Shown piece after piece: positions 1 through 8,399 of a stretch of 64,000 bases of DNA. The notes under the pieces were generated by a model. It saw only the letters and a list, made by a program, of their open reading frames with translations, searched no databases and was not told the origin of the DNA. Origin of the DNA: Lysobacteraceae bacterium PS02340 (GTDB lineage: Bacteria > Pseudomonadota > Gammaproteobacteria > Xanthomonadales > Xanthomonadaceae); contig JASCOC010000007.1 in NCBI GenBank assembly GCA_029959605.1, forward strand, positions 109,844 to 173,843. Reading direction: 5' to 3'. A program made the position numbers and the translations under genes. How positions within the stretch are numbered: the stretch's first letter is position 1; the number at the start of each line of letters is the position of its first letter.

Positions 1-1
1 G

Positions 2-1240
2 TACGCGGAAGGCTCGACGGTACGCACGATCAAGGATCTGAGCACCGGCAAGCGGCCGCCGCTGCAGGCCGGCCTGGTCGTGACCGACGTGCATTCGGGC
101 GAAGTGGTGGCCGCGGTCGGCAGTCGCGATCCGGTCGAGCACGGCTTCAATCGCGTCGTCGAGGCGCACCGCCCGGTCGGCTCGCTGCTCAAGCCGTTCG
201 TGTATCTGCTCGCGTTCGGCAATCCCGCGCAGTACTCGCTGGCCAGCTGGGTCGACGATTCACCGGTGACGATCACGCTGGAGAACGGACAGCGCTGGTC
301 GCCCGGCAATTCCGACGGCCGCAGTCACGGCACGGTGCGGATGATCGATGCGCTGGCGCGCTCCTACAACCAGGCGACGGTGCGCATCGGCGAGGCCGTC
401 GGCGCGCGGGCGCTGGCCGACCTGGTGCACGTGCTCGCCGGCGTGCGCGCGACGCCCAATCCATCGCTGACGCTCGGTTCGATGGACCAGAGCCCGTATG
501 CGATGGCGCAGCTTTACCAGTTCCTGGCCTCCGGCGGCGAGATCCAGCCGCTGCGCGCGGTGCGCGGCGTGATCGACGAGCAGGGCCGGGTGGTCAACCG
601 GTACGACAATGCGCCGCGCCCTGCGCAGGAAGGCGACGCGATCGCCGCGCGTCTGGTGACGCTGGCCCTGCAGCATGCAGTGACCTCGGGCACGGGCCGC
701 CAGTTGGTCAGCGACGGCCTCGGCCGGCTCAACGCCGCCGGCAAGACCGGCACCAGCAACGACGGCCGCGACAGCTGGTTCGCCGGCTGGACCGGCGATC
801 ATCTGGCCGTGGTCTGGGTCGGCAACGACCAGAACGAGCAGACCGGTCTCTACGGCGCGACCGGCGCGATGCGCGTGTGGTCGGGCATCTTCGCGCGTCT
901 GCCTAGCAAGCCGCTGGAAGTGGGCGACGCGGGTCTCGAATGGCAATGGGTCGCGCAGTCCAACAGCACCGACGCCGACTGCCCCGATGCGCGTCGATTC
1001 GCCTTCGTCGCCGGCTACGCGCCGCCGTACCAGCCGTGCCCGACCTACGATCCCAACCAGACCTTCGTCGACGAGAATGGCAATCTCGTGGATGCGACCG
1101 GCGCGCCGGTGCAGCAGGAGCGCCGCGGCTGGCGCGAGTTCTTCGGCTTCGGTCGTGACGAGGAGGCCGCGCTGCCGGCCGACACCGCACCGCCGGCCCC
1201 TGCGCCCGCACCCGCACCGCCTGTCGAGGAGTCGCCCTGA
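2..1240 (+). CDS. mrcB: Penicillin-binding protein 1B, C-terminal part (5' truncated by window edge)
   Basis: C-terminal part of a class A penicillin-binding protein, which polymerises and cross-links peptidoglycan in the periplasm. The window opens inside the gene, so the membrane anchor and glycosyltransferase domain are missing. The transpeptidase domain is intact: the catalytic serine codon is at 182-184 in GSLLKP, the SYN motif begins at 362 (SYNQATV), and the KTG motif begins at 743 (KTGTSND). Flanking text (LVVTDVHSGEVVAAVG and WSPGNSDGR) resembles PBP1b more than PBP1a. The last 25 residues are a Pro/Ala-rich tail. The stop codon overlaps the start of the next lipoprotein gene by one base (TGATG), so the two are probably co-transcribed. 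Seen: motifs and truncation. Inferred: PBP1b rather than another class A paralogue. Confidence 0.93.
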   Translation, partial: YAEGSTVRTIKDLSTGKRPPLQAGLVVTDVHSGEVVAAVGSRDPVEHGFNRVVEAHRPVGSLLKPFVYLLAFGNPAQYSLASWVDDSPVTITLENGQRWSPGNSDGRSHGTVRMIDALARSYNQATVRIGEAVGARALADLVHVLAGVRATPNPSLTLGSMDQSPYAMAQLYQFLASGGEIQPLRAVRGVIDEQGRVVNRYDNAPRPAQEGDAIAARLVTLALQHAVTSGTGRQLVSDGLGRLNAAGKTGTSNDGRDSWFAGWTGDHLAVVWVGNDQNEQTGLYGATGAMRVWSGIFARLPSKPLEVGDAGLEWQWVAQSNSTDADCPDARRFAFVAGYAPPYQPCPTYDPNQTFVDENGNLVDATGAPVQQERRGWREFFGFGRDEEAALPADTAPPAPAPAPAPPVEESP

Positions 1241-1773
1241 TGCATCCGTCCCGTCTCGCATTCCGTCTGTCCGCGCTGTCGGCCGCGCTCGTGCTCGCCG
1301 CCTGCGCCAGTCCGTCGCCGAGTACCGCCGACGCCGCGCCGGTCTCGACCATCCCGCCGGCGACCATGGTCCAGACGATCCGTGCATCCGCCGGCGATGG
1401 CGACGGCGAACTCGCCGTGCAGCCGCTGCGCGATCCGATGGTCGAAGACCTGCGAGCACGCGCGGTCACGCTGGAGGCGCAGGGCGACCTGGCGGGCGCC
1501 GTCGCCGCACTCGACGAAGCCATGACGATCGTCGACAGCGATCCCGCCCTGCTGCAGGAGCGCGCGGAACTGGCGATCCTGCAGAACGATCTGCCCAGGG
1601 CCACGCAGCTGGCCGAACGCGCCTACGCGCTCGGTGCGCAGGTCGGTCCGCTGTGCCGTCGCCACTGGATCACCCTTGAACAGGTGCGCCTGTCGACCGG
1701 AGACGCCGAAGGCGCGACCCAGGCGCGCGGCCAGGTCGATGGCTGCCGTGTCGCCGGGCCCAATCGCTACTGA
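1240..1773 (+). CDS. TPR-like lipoprotein
   Basis: Predicted outer- or inner-membrane lipoprotein of 177 residues. The N-terminus has a short basic start, a hydrophobic stretch and a lipobox LAAC, with cysteine at about residue 22. Residues about 70-150 form helical pairs with the spacing of tetratricopeptide repeats (ALEAQGDLAGAVAALDEA and RAELAILQNDLPRATQLAERA), which usually mediate protein contacts. It begins on the last base of mrcB, so translation is likely coupled. A role as a partner of the peptidoglycan synthase, analogous in position to lipoprotein activators of PBP1b in other bacteria, is plausible but is only an inference from adjacency. It does not obviously resemble LpoB in sequence. 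Confidence 0.82.
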   Translation: MHPSRLAFRLSALSAALVLAACASPSPSTADAAPVSTIPPATMVQTIRASAGDGDGELAVQPLRDPMVEDLRARAVTLEAQGDLAGAVAALDEAMTIVDSDPALLQERAELAILQNDLPRATQLAERAYALGAQVGPLCRRHWITLEQVRLSTGDAEGATQARGQVDGCRVAGPNRY

Positions 1774-1793
1774 TCGCGCCACCGGCCGGGTCC

Positions 1794-3881
1794 GTGCTCG
1801 ACGCGCGTGACGCCCGCCTCGCGGACCGCAGCCGCGAGGCCCTCGCCCCCGGCGGCCTGCTGGCGGAACGGATTCCCGCGTTCCGGCCACGCGTCGCCCA
1901 GCAATCGCTGGCGATGGCGGTGGCCGATGCGATCGACCAGCGCGCCACGCTGCTGGCCGAGGCCGGCACCGGCACCGGCAAGACCTTCGCGTATCTCGTG
2001 CCGGCGCTGCTGTCGGGCTTGAAGACGATCGTCTCGACCGGCACGCGCGCGCTGCAGGACCAGCTGTTCCATCGCGATCTGCCGCGCGTACGCGATGCGC
2101 TCGGCAGCGGCCTGCGCAGTGCGCTGCTCAAGGGCCGCGCCAACTATCTGTGTCTGTATCGCCTCGAGCAGGCGCGTGGCGAACCGCGGCTGGCCTCGCG
2201 CGAACAGATCCATCAGTTCCAGCGGATCGTTGCCTGGGCCGGGCGCACACGCATGGGCGACATGGCCGAACTCGACGGCTTGCCTGAAGACACGCCGCTG
2301 CTGCCGCTGGTCACCTCGACCGTCGACAACTGCCTCGGCAACGACTGCCCGTTCTGGAGCGAGTGTTTCCTGGTGCAGGCGCGCCAGCGGGCGCAGGCCG
2401 CGGACGTGGTCGTGGTCAACCACCATCTGCTGCTGGCCGATCTGGCGCTGAAGCAGGAAGGCTTCGGCGAAATCCTCCCCGGGGCGCAGCTCTTCATCGT
2501 CGACGAGGCGCACCAGTTGCCGGAACTCGCCGCGCAGTTCTTTGGCGAGGGCATGAGCGCGCGGCCGCTGGTCGAGCTGGCGCGCGACGCGATCGCCGAG
2601 TGCAAGGACGTGCCCGGCGCGTTGCCGGTGCTGCAGTCCCCGGCACATGCGCTGGACGAGGCCACGCGCGCGCTGCGCACCGCGATGGACGGACTGCCGC
2701 CACGTGGCACCCGCTATCGCGCGCTGTACGAACCTGCGGTCGAGGACGCGCTGCATGCGCTCGACGACGCGCTGCTGCATCTGCGCGATGCGCTCGGTCC
2801 ATTGCGCGAAGCCTCACCCGGCTTCGACAGCTGTCACGCGCGCGCGCAAGCTTTCGTCACGAAGCTGCGGCGCTGGAACGACGGCAGCGCGGCGGCGGAG
2901 TCGATGTTCGACGACGACGCGCCGCCCGTCGAAGATGCCGATTCGCTACCGCTCGACGACGGCGTGCTGTGGTACGAACTCACCCCGCGCGGCTTCCGCC
3001 TGCAGCGCACCCCGCTGGATGTCTCGACACCGCTGCGCACGCATCGGGAAGCCTCGGGCGCGGCCTGGATCTTCACCTCGGCGACGCTGGCGGTCGATGG
3101 CCACTTCGATCACATCGCGGAGCGCCTGGGCATCGAAGCGCCGCAGACCCTGCTGACGCCGAGCCCATTCGACTGGTCGCACCAGGCGCTGTGCTATCTG
3201 CCGCCGAAGCTGCCGCAACCGTCGGCGCAGGACTACACGCGTGCCGTCGTCGATGCGGTGCTCCCGGTGCTCGAAGCCTCGGCCGGACGCGCGTTCCTCC
3301 TGTTCGCCTCGCATCGCGCCCTGCGCGAAACCGCGGCGCTGCTGCGCGATGGCAGCCGTGCGTGTCCCTGGCCGCTGTTCGTGCAGGGCGAGGCGCCGCG
3401 CCACGTGCTGCTGCAGCGCTTCCGCGATTCGGGGAACGGCGTGCTGCTGGGCGCGGCGAGTTTCCGCGAAGGTGTCGACGTCGCCGGCGACGCGTTGAGC
3501 GTCGTGGTGATCGACAAGCTGCCGTTCGCCGCCCCGGACGATCCGGTGTTCGAGGCGCGGCTCGATGCGATCCGCCGCGCGGGCGGCAATCCATTCCGCG
3601 ACGAGCAGCTGCCGCAGGCGGTGATCGCGCTCAAGCAGGGCGTGGGCCGCCTGATCCGAACGGAACTCGACCGCGGCGTGCTGGTGCTGTGCGACCCGCG
3701 CCTGCTCGGCCGCAGCTACGGCGGCGTGTTCCTCGACTCCCTGCCGCCGCTGCCGCGGACCCGGGAGCTGTCGACTGTCGCCGCGTTCTTCGCGAACCGC
3801 GAAGTGCCGGTGCCTGCGACAATGGCGCCGGACGCGCCGTCCGAATCCTCCGTTCCGCTTCCCGAACCTCTGTCCCGATGA
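1794..3881 (+). CDS. yoaA: ATP-dependent DNA helicase YoaA (DinG/XPD-like, Fe-S)
   Basis: Superfamily 2 5'-3' DNA helicase of the XPD/DinG class, 695 residues. Walker A is AGTGTGKT at residues 57-64. Four cysteines expected to hold a [4Fe-4S] cluster are at 120, 180, 185 and 191. The DEAH box is at 237-240, and the helicase motif VI is QGVGRLIR near the C-terminus. Sequence around the cluster and DEAH box (VVVVNHHLLLADL, DEAHQLPEL) resembles E. coli YoaA more than DinG. In E. coli yoaA also neighbours tsaB, as here. The start is GTG at 1794. The stop overlaps tsaB by ATGA. YoaA is known to work with the polymerase clamp-loader chi subunit in replication-fork repair; that role is from the family, not from this sequence. 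Confidence 0.93.
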   Translation: MLDARDARLADRSREALAPGGLLAERIPAFRPRVAQQSLAMAVADAIDQRATLLAEAGTGTGKTFAYLVPALLSGLKTIVSTGTRALQDQLFHRDLPRVRDALGSGLRSALLKGRANYLCLYRLEQARGEPRLASREQIHQFQRIVAWAGRTRMGDMAELDGLPEDTPLLPLVTSTVDNCLGNDCPFWSECFLVQARQRAQAADVVVVNHHLLLADLALKQEGFGEILPGAQLFIVDEAHQLPELAAQFFGEGMSARPLVELARDAIAECKDVPGALPVLQSPAHALDEATRALRTAMDGLPPRGTRYRALYEPAVEDALHALDDALLHLRDALGPLREASPGFDSCHARAQAFVTKLRRWNDGSAAAESMFDDDAPPVEDADSLPLDDGVLWYELTPRGFRLQRTPLDVSTPLRTHREASGAAWIFTSATLAVDGHFDHIAERLGIEAPQTLLTPSPFDWSHQALCYLPPKLPQPSAQDYTRAVVDAVLPVLEASAGRAFLLFASHRALRETAALLRDGSRACPWPLFVQGEAPRHVLLQRFRDSGNGVLLGAASFREGVDVAGDALSVVVIDKLPFAAPDDPVFEARLDAIRRAGGNPFRDEQLPQAVIALKQGVGRLIRTELDRGVLVLCDPRLLGRSYGGVFLDSLPPLPRTRELSTVAAFFANREVPVPATMAPDAPSESSVPLPEPLSR

Positions 3882-4615
3882 AACTGCTCGCGTTCGAAAC
3901 CGCCACCGAGGCCTGCTCCGTCGCCATCTGGGACGACGGCCGCGTGCTGGAGCGCTTCGAGATCGCACCGCGCCGGCACGCCGAACTCGCATTGCCGTGG
4001 GCTGGGGCGTTGCTGGCGGAAGCCGGTATCGCGCGGAGCCAGCTCGATGCGGTGGCGGTCGGCCGGGGGCCCGGTGCATTCACCGGCGTGCGTCTGGCCA
4101 TCGCGCTGGTGCAGGGCATCGCACTGGCGCTCGATCGTCCGGTCGTCGCGCTCTCCACGCTGGAAGTGCTGGCGATGCGCGCACAGGCGACGCCGGGCAC
4201 GCCGGTCCTGGCCGCGATCGATGCGCGCATGGGCGAGGTCTACAGCCAGGCCTTCGTGCACGACGCCGAGGGTCTGCGCGCGCTCGGCGCCGCGCGCGTG
4301 TCCACGCCCGACGCCGTCGAGCTGCCGGGCGATGCGGCCGCGTGGTCAGGCGTCGGCACCGGCTTCTCGGCTGTCGATGGTGCATTGCAGTCGCGTCTGC
4401 GCGCGCGCTTTGCGTGGATCGACGCGACCGCGCTGCCGCATGCGGCCGATCTGGCGCAGATCGCTGCCGCGGCATTCGCGCGCGGTGAGGCGATCGCGCC
4501 CGAGCGTGTCGAGCCCGCCTACCTGCGCGACAACGTCGCGCTGACCCTCGTCGAACAGATCGCCTTGCGCGCCTCCCGTCGCGCGGCGGAACCCGGCACG
4601 CCGGGCACGGTCTGA
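3878..4615 (+). CDS. tsaB: tRNA t6A37 biosynthesis protein TsaB
   Basis: TsaB (formerly YeaZ), 245 residues, an ASKHA-fold partner of TsaD. With TsaE and TsaC it makes threonylcarbamoyladenosine at position 37 of ANN-decoding tRNAs in the cytoplasm. The N-terminus MKLLAFETATEACSVAIW is the typical phosphate-binding beta hairpin of the family, and GRGPGAFTGVRLAI is the second conserved loop. The ATG at 3878 overlaps the yoaA stop by four bases (ATGA). The open frame extends far upstream, but that extension is a shadow of yoaA. Length fits the family (about 230 residues). Confidence 0.95.
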   Translation: MKLLAFETATEACSVAIWDDGRVLERFEIAPRRHAELALPWAGALLAEAGIARSQLDAVAVGRGPGAFTGVRLAIALVQGIALALDRPVVALSTLEVLAMRAQATPGTPVLAAIDARMGEVYSQAFVHDAEGLRALGAARVSTPDAVELPGDAAAWSGVGTGFSAVDGALQSRLRARFAWIDATALPHAADLAQIAAAAFARGEAIAPERVEPAYLRDNVALTLVEQIALRASRRAAEPGTPGTV

Positions 4616-4641
4616 CACCGGACCTGCATGGAGAGCGCGAC

Positions 4642-5286
4642 ATGACCGCGACGTCCCCACCACCTTCGCCCTGGCGCGCCGGTCAGCGTGGCGCACGCCT
4701 GCGTGGCTGGCTGCGCCGAGAAGGTTTGCCGCTGGTCTGTCTGCTCGGCCTGCTGCTGGTGGCGCGCTCGTCGCTGGCCAACCACTACTACGTGCCCAGC
4801 GGTTCGATGGAACCGACACTGCTGCCGGGCGACCGCGTCGTCGTCGACATGCGTGCCTACGGCCTGCGCGTGCCGTTCACGCAGTGGGCGGTGTGGGGTG
4901 GCGATGCGCCGGCACGCGGCGATGTCGTCGTGTTCCGCTCGCCCTCGGACGGCATCCGCCTGATCAAGCGCGTGGTCGCCGTCGGTGGCGACCGCGTCGA
5001 TCTCGTCGATGGCCGCCTGGCGATCAACGGCGCACCGCTCGCCGATCAGCCCGGTGCACCGGAGGACTTCGGCGACGTGCAGGTCACGCTGAATCTCGAT
5101 GCCGGCGGTGGTCCCGATCTCGAGGCACTGCAGGTGCCCGACGGCCAAGTGCTGGTGCTCGGCGATCATCGCGGCGCCAGCATCGACGGCCGCTACTTCG
5201 GCTTCGTGCCCGCCGCGGCGATCTACGGCCAGGCACGCGGCGTGTTCTGGCGCACGGGTGATGGTTTTGGTTGGCGGAAGCTTTAG
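4642..5286 (+). CDS. lepB: Signal peptidase I (S26 family)
   Basis: Type I signal peptidase, 214 residues, which removes signal peptides on the periplasmic face of the inner membrane. A single N-terminal membrane segment (about residues 29-45) precedes the catalytic box, with nucleophile Ser55 in VPSGSMEPTL and general base Lys109 in RLIKRVVAVGGD. The C-terminal box is GDHRGASIDGRYFG. It is shorter than E. coli LepB (324 residues) and lacks its second membrane segment and large insert, so it may be a second, compact signal peptidase rather than the main one. That cannot be decided from this window. It starts 26 bp after tsaB, and an inverted-repeat element follows the stop. Confidence 0.92.
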   Translation: MTATSPPPSPWRAGQRGARLRGWLRREGLPLVCLLGLLLVARSSLANHYYVPSGSMEPTLLPGDRVVVDMRAYGLRVPFTQWAVWGGDAPARGDVVVFRSPSDGIRLIKRVVAVGGDRVDLVDGRLAINGAPLADQPGAPEDFGDVQVTLNLDAGGGPDLEALQVPDGQVLVLGDHRGASIDGRYFGFVPAAAIYGQARGVFWRTGDGFGWRKL

Positions 5287-5302
5287 GGCACCGCTGAAAA
5301 GT

Positions 5303-5385
5303 CGTCATTCCCACGAAGGCGGGAATCCAGAGCTCTCAAGCCATTGAAGAAAAGGCACCGGATTCCCGCCTTCGCGGGAATGACG
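5303..5385. repeat. Intergenic inverted-repeat element (type A)
   Basis: Two 26-bp arms, 5303-5328 and 5360-5385, are inverted copies with 25/26 matching bases and a 31-bp spacer. Each arm carries its own smaller palindrome around TTCCCGCCTTCGCGGGAA. The element lies in the 283-bp gap between the convergent lepB and tonB-like genes. There it could act as a bidirectional terminator or mRNA stabiliser, as REP/BIME-like elements do. The arm sequence resembles short repeats scattered through Xanthomonadaceae genomes; that resemblance is from memory, not a search. Confidence 0.8.
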
Positions 5386-5488
5386 AACGAAGAGAGACTT
5401 GATCAGCGTTGTCTCAGGACACCCGGGCAGAGGGCTGTCGCCTGACGCTCGAAGCCGCACTGGAGCACATCTCTCCCTCTCGGGGAGG

Positions 5489-5509
5489 TCGACGCGCAAA
5501 GCGCGTCGA
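5489..5509. repeat. Perfect 9-bp hairpin in lepB/tonB intergenic region
   Basis: A perfect stem, 5489-5497 with 5501-5509 and loop AAA, lies between the type A repeat and the 3' end of the tonB-like gene. There is no T-tract on either side, so a Rho-independent terminator is unlikely. It may be part of a second intergenic repeat. Nothing else recognisable lies in 5386-5569. Confidence 0.45.
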
Positions 5510-5569
5510 GTGACGGCAGGGCCTCTCCAGAAGAAAACTTCATGGAAGAACTGCCAACGCACGTAGACC

Positions 5570-6445
5570 TCACCGATCGTCGATCAGCTCGCCACCCGGC
5601 AGGAAGTTCCAGGTCCGGGTCACGTGGAGCACGTCGACCTCGTCGCCCGTCGTCGGCAGCGGCGGATAGGGCTCGGCCAGCCGCGCGATGCGCAGCGCCG
5701 CGTCGTCGAGCATCGCGGTGCCGCTGCTGCGGATGATGTCGGCCCGTTCCACCGAGCCGTCGCGGCGGATCGCCACGCTGATCACCAGTTCGCCGGCCAA
5801 CTGCCGGCGCCGCGCTTCGTCGGGATAGTTGAGATTGCCGACACGCTCCACGCGGTCCACCCATTGCCGCAGGTAGGCGGCGTAGGCGTACTCCTGCGTG
5901 CTCGCCGAGACGAACTTGCGCTTGGGCCTGCGCGCGTAGCGCTCCGAGCGCATGTGGATCTCGGCCGCGAGTCGCGCCATCTCCAGATCGCGCTCGATCT
6001 TCTCGGGCCCGCGCGGCAACGTCGAGGGATCGGTCTGCGTGGTGGGATCTTCGACCGGCAGCGCCGTCTCGCCGCGGGTGCTGGCGACCACGCGGTCGAG
6101 CGGCGGCGGCTGCGCATCCGGCGACTGCGCGCGCAGTTCCATCGGCGCGACGCCGGTCGTGTCCTGCGGCACCTGGCCGATCTGCGCTTCGCGCGGGCGG
6201 TTGGTCTGTTCGTGCTCGCCGCCGCCCTGGTTGCTGGCCTGGGCGAGGAAGTCGGCCTGCGCCTGGGTCAGCGGGCTCGTGGTCTCGGTCAGGATCACGT
6301 CCAGCGTCGGCATCACCGGCGCGGCGTCCTCGGTCGCGAAGCCGATGCCCAGCACCAGCAGGCCGTGCACCAGCAGCGACAGGACGAACGTCGCACCGAG
6401 GCGCGCGCCGTCGTCGATCTGCGGAGGCGGCGGGGCGGCCTGCAT
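5570..6445 (-). CDS. TonB-like energy transducer protein
   Basis: Inner-membrane protein of 291 residues. One membrane segment at about residues 16-36 follows a short proline-rich cytoplasmic tail. A long Gln/Pro/charged periplasmic linker follows. Residues about 200-291 look like a TonB C-terminal domain (PDEARRRQLAGELVISVAIR, then a typical DGSVERADIIRSSG strand). TonB proteins use the proton motive force through ExbBD to drive outer-membrane transporters. No exbB or exbD is present here. In many Xanthomonadales such a gene sits just downstream of gshB, as here (20-bp gap). The start chosen is the only ATG before the membrane segment. Whether it is the main TonB or a specialised paralogue is unknown. 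Confidence 0.85.
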   Translation of the reverse strand: MQAAPPPPQIDDGARLGATFVLSLLVHGLLVLGIGFATEDAAPVMPTLDVILTETTSPLTQAQADFLAQASNQGGGEHEQTNRPREAQIGQVPQDTTGVAPMELRAQSPDAQPPPLDRVVASTRGETALPVEDPTTQTDPSTLPRGPEKIERDLEMARLAAEIHMRSERYARRPKRKFVSASTQEYAYAAYLRQWVDRVERVGNLNYPDEARRRQLAGELVISVAIRRDGSVERADIIRSSGTAMLDDAALRIARLAEPYPPLPTTGDEVDVLHVTRTWNFLPGGELIDDR

Positions 6446-6465
6446 CGTCGGCGGCGCGGTGCGCG

Positions 6466-7428
6466 TCAGGGCGTGTGCGTCGCGACCGGGCCGCGCTCGA
6501 TCGCGTCGAACAGCAGGCCGGCGATGTTGGTGCCGTAGGCCGCATCGATCTCGCGGATGCAGGTCGGACTGGTGACGTTGACCTCGGTCAGCCAGTCGCC
6601 GATGACATCCAGACCGACGAAGCGCATGCCGCGTGCGGCCAATGTCGGGCCGACCTGCGCGGCGATCCAGCGGTCGCGCTCGCTCAGCGGACGCGCCTCG
6701 CCGCGGCCGCCGACCGCGAGGTTGCCGCGGAACTCGTCGCCCTGCGGAATCCGCGCCAGGCAATAGTCGACCGGCACCCCGTCGATCAGCAGGATGCGTT
6801 TGTCGCCATCCACGATCTCCGGCAGATAGCGCTGCGCCATCGCCAGGCGGCGGCCGCCGTCGGTCAGCGTTTCCAGGATCACGTTGAGGTTGGCATCGCC
6901 AGCGACGGCGCGGAAGATCGAGCGACCGCCCATGCCGTCGAGCGGCTTGAGTACGGCGTCGCGATGTTCGGCGACGAAGGCTTTGAGCGAGGCCGCATCG
7001 CGGCTGACCAGCGTCGGCGGGCAGCACTGCGGAAACGCCAGCGCACCCAGCTTCTCGTTCATGTCGCGCAGGCCCTGCGGATCGTTGACGATCATCGCGC
7101 CCTGCCGCTGCGCCACGCCGAGGATCTGCGTGTCGCCGACGAACTCCGGATCGACCGGCGGGTCCTTGCGCATCAGCACCACGTCGCCATCGCCGAAGCG
7201 GCGCAGCGCGGGCGTGCCGAGGGTGTACCAGTCGTTCGGGTCTTCGCGCACGGTCAGCGGTGCAGTGCGCGCGACTGCCTCGCCACCGGTCATCGCCAGG
7301 CCGCCCGGAATCACGTAATGCAGGCGATGGCCGCGGCGCTGCGCTTCGAGCAGCATCGCGAACGTCGAGTCCTTGGCGATCTTGATCGACCCGATCGGGT
7401 CCATCACCACGACGACATCCAGGGACAT
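6466..7428 (-). CDS. gshB: Glutathione synthetase
   Basis: ATP-grasp ligase that joins gamma-glutamylcysteine to glycine, the second step of glutathione synthesis, in the cytoplasm. It has 320 residues, close to the E. coli enzyme (316). The N-terminus MSLDVVVVMDPIGSIKIAKDS is family-typical, the ATP-binding Gly-rich loop is KPLDGMGGRSIFR, and the C-terminal metal/ATP site is LTEVNVTSPTCIREID. The open frame continues upstream, but the ATG at 7428 fits the family N-terminus. Transcription probably starts in the 183-bp region shared with the divergent pilG. Confidence 0.97.
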   Translation of the reverse strand: MSLDVVVVMDPIGSIKIAKDSTFAMLLEAQRRGHRLHYVIPGGLAMTGGEAVARTAPLTVREDPNDWYTLGTPALRRFGDGDVVLMRKDPPVDPEFVGDTQILGVAQRQGAMIVNDPQGLRDMNEKLGALAFPQCCPPTLVSRDAASLKAFVAEHRDAVLKPLDGMGGRSIFRAVAGDANLNVILETLTDGGRRLAMAQRYLPEIVDGDKRILLIDGVPVDYCLARIPQGDEFRGNLAVGGRGEARPLSERDRWIAAQVGPTLAARGMRFVGLDVIGDWLTEVNVTSPTCIREIDAAYGTNIAGLLFDAIERGPVATHTP

Positions 7429-7528
7429 GCGTACGACCTGCGGAAAGGGGACGCACGATCTTATCAGGGGCCGTTCCCGCGCCGCGCCGCCGCATTTCGA
7501 GGCGCTGCGCACAAAGCGCGTGAAAATC

Positions 7529-7559
7529 TTGACAGGCCGACGCCGGGCCGCGGTATAAC
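7529..7559 (+). promoter_or_regulatory. Candidate sigma-70 promoter of the pil-chp operon
   Basis: A perfect -35 hexamer TTGACA (7529-7534) and a near-consensus -10 TATAAC (7554-7559) are separated by 19 bp, slightly longer than the ideal 17. The site lies 52 bp before the pilG ATG at 7612, which is preceded by the strong Shine-Dalgarno GGGGAGA. Spacing makes it a modest rather than a strong promoter. No sigma-54 box was seen. Confidence 0.5.
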
Positions 7560-7611
7560 TCCGTCCTGCACCGGCGCGCGAAGTCCCGCGCCGCGCACCA
7601 GGGGAGAATGC

Positions 7612-8016
7612 ATGACCAGTGACGACAAGCCGTCCTCCGGCAGCCTCGATGGCTTGCGGGTGATGGTGATCGACGACTCGAAGACCATCCGGCGCACCGC
7701 CGAGACGCTGCTGCGTCGCGAAGGGGCCGACGTCGTCACCGCCGTCGACGGTTTCGAGGCGCTCGCCAAGATCGCCGACCAGAAGCCGCAGATCATCTTC
7801 GTCGACATCATGATGCCGCGCCTGGACGGGTATCAGACCTGCGCGCTGATCAAAAACAACCAGGTGTTCCGCAACACGCCGGTGATCATGCTGTCGTCCA
7901 AGGACGGCCTGTTCGACAAGGCCCGCGGCCGCATCGTCGGCTCCGAGCAGTACGTCACCAAACCATTCACGCGCGAGGAACTCCTCGACGCGATCCGTAC
8001 GCACGTCACCGCCTGA
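7612..8016 (+). CDS. pilG: Twitching motility response regulator PilG
   Basis: Single-domain CheY-like receiver of 134 residues, first gene of the Pil-Chp chemosensory operon that controls type IV pilus extension. Acidic pocket residues are Asp21/Asp22 (VIDDSK), the phosphoacceptor is Asp65 (VDIMMPRLDG) and the conserved lysine is Lys117 (VTKPF). A 14-residue N-terminal extension before the receiver is usual for PilG. In Pseudomonas PilG is phosphorylated by ChpA and promotes pilus extension, partly through the cyclase CyaB or FimV-type partners. PilH follows 17 bp downstream. Confidence 0.96.
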   Translation: MTSDDKPSSGSLDGLRVMVIDDSKTIRRTAETLLRREGADVVTAVDGFEALAKIADQKPQIIFVDIMMPRLDGYQTCALIKNNQVFRNTPVIMLSSKDGLFDKARGRIVGSEQYVTKPFTREELLDAIRTHVTA

Positions 8017-8033
8017 TCAGGGGAGAGCAGGGC

Positions 8034-8399
8034 ATGGCACGCATCCTGTTGATCGAGGATTCGCCGACCGATACCGCTGTGCTGACGCAGTGGCTGGAAC
8101 GCCACGGGCATGAGGTCACCGCATCGGGCAACGCCGAGGACGGCATCATCGCGTGCAAGCGCGAGCGCCCCGACCTCGTGCTGATGGACGTGGTGCTGCC
8201 GGGCATGAGCGGCTTCCAGGCCACGCGTGCGCTGGCCAAGGACGCCGAAACCTCCGGCATTCCGATCGTCATCATCAGCACCAAGGGCATGGAGACGGAC
8301 CGGATGTGGGGCATGCGCCAGGGCGCGAAGGGCTACATCGTCAAGCCGCCAACCGAGGACGCGCTGATCAGTCAGGTCAACGCGGTTCTGGCGGGCTGA
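8034..8399 (+). CDS. pilH: Twitching motility response regulator PilH
   Basis: Second CheY-like receiver of the operon, 121 residues. The acidic pocket is IEDSPTD, the phosphoacceptor is Asp52 in LMDVVLPGMSG, and the C-terminal lysine lies in YIVKPPTED. In characterised Pil-Chp systems PilH counters PilG, acting as a phosphate sink or promoting retraction. The stop codon shares a base with the pilI start (TGATG), which indicates translational coupling. Confidence 0.95.
   Translation: MARILLIEDSPTDTAVLTQWLERHGHEVTASGNAEDGIIACKRERPDLVLMDVVLPGMSGFQATRALAKDAETSGIPIVIISTKGMETDRMWGMRQGAKGYIVKPPTEDALISQVNAVLAG

Noticed and set aside
2363..3877. Long upstream extension of the tsaB frame
   Set aside because: It overlaps yoaA out of frame, is Ala/Arg/Gly-rich and has no homology; TsaB has its normal N-terminus at 3878.
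5624..6538. Plus-strand frame opposite the tonB-like gene
   Set aside because: Shadow of the minus-strand gene, with no start signals or recognisable domain.
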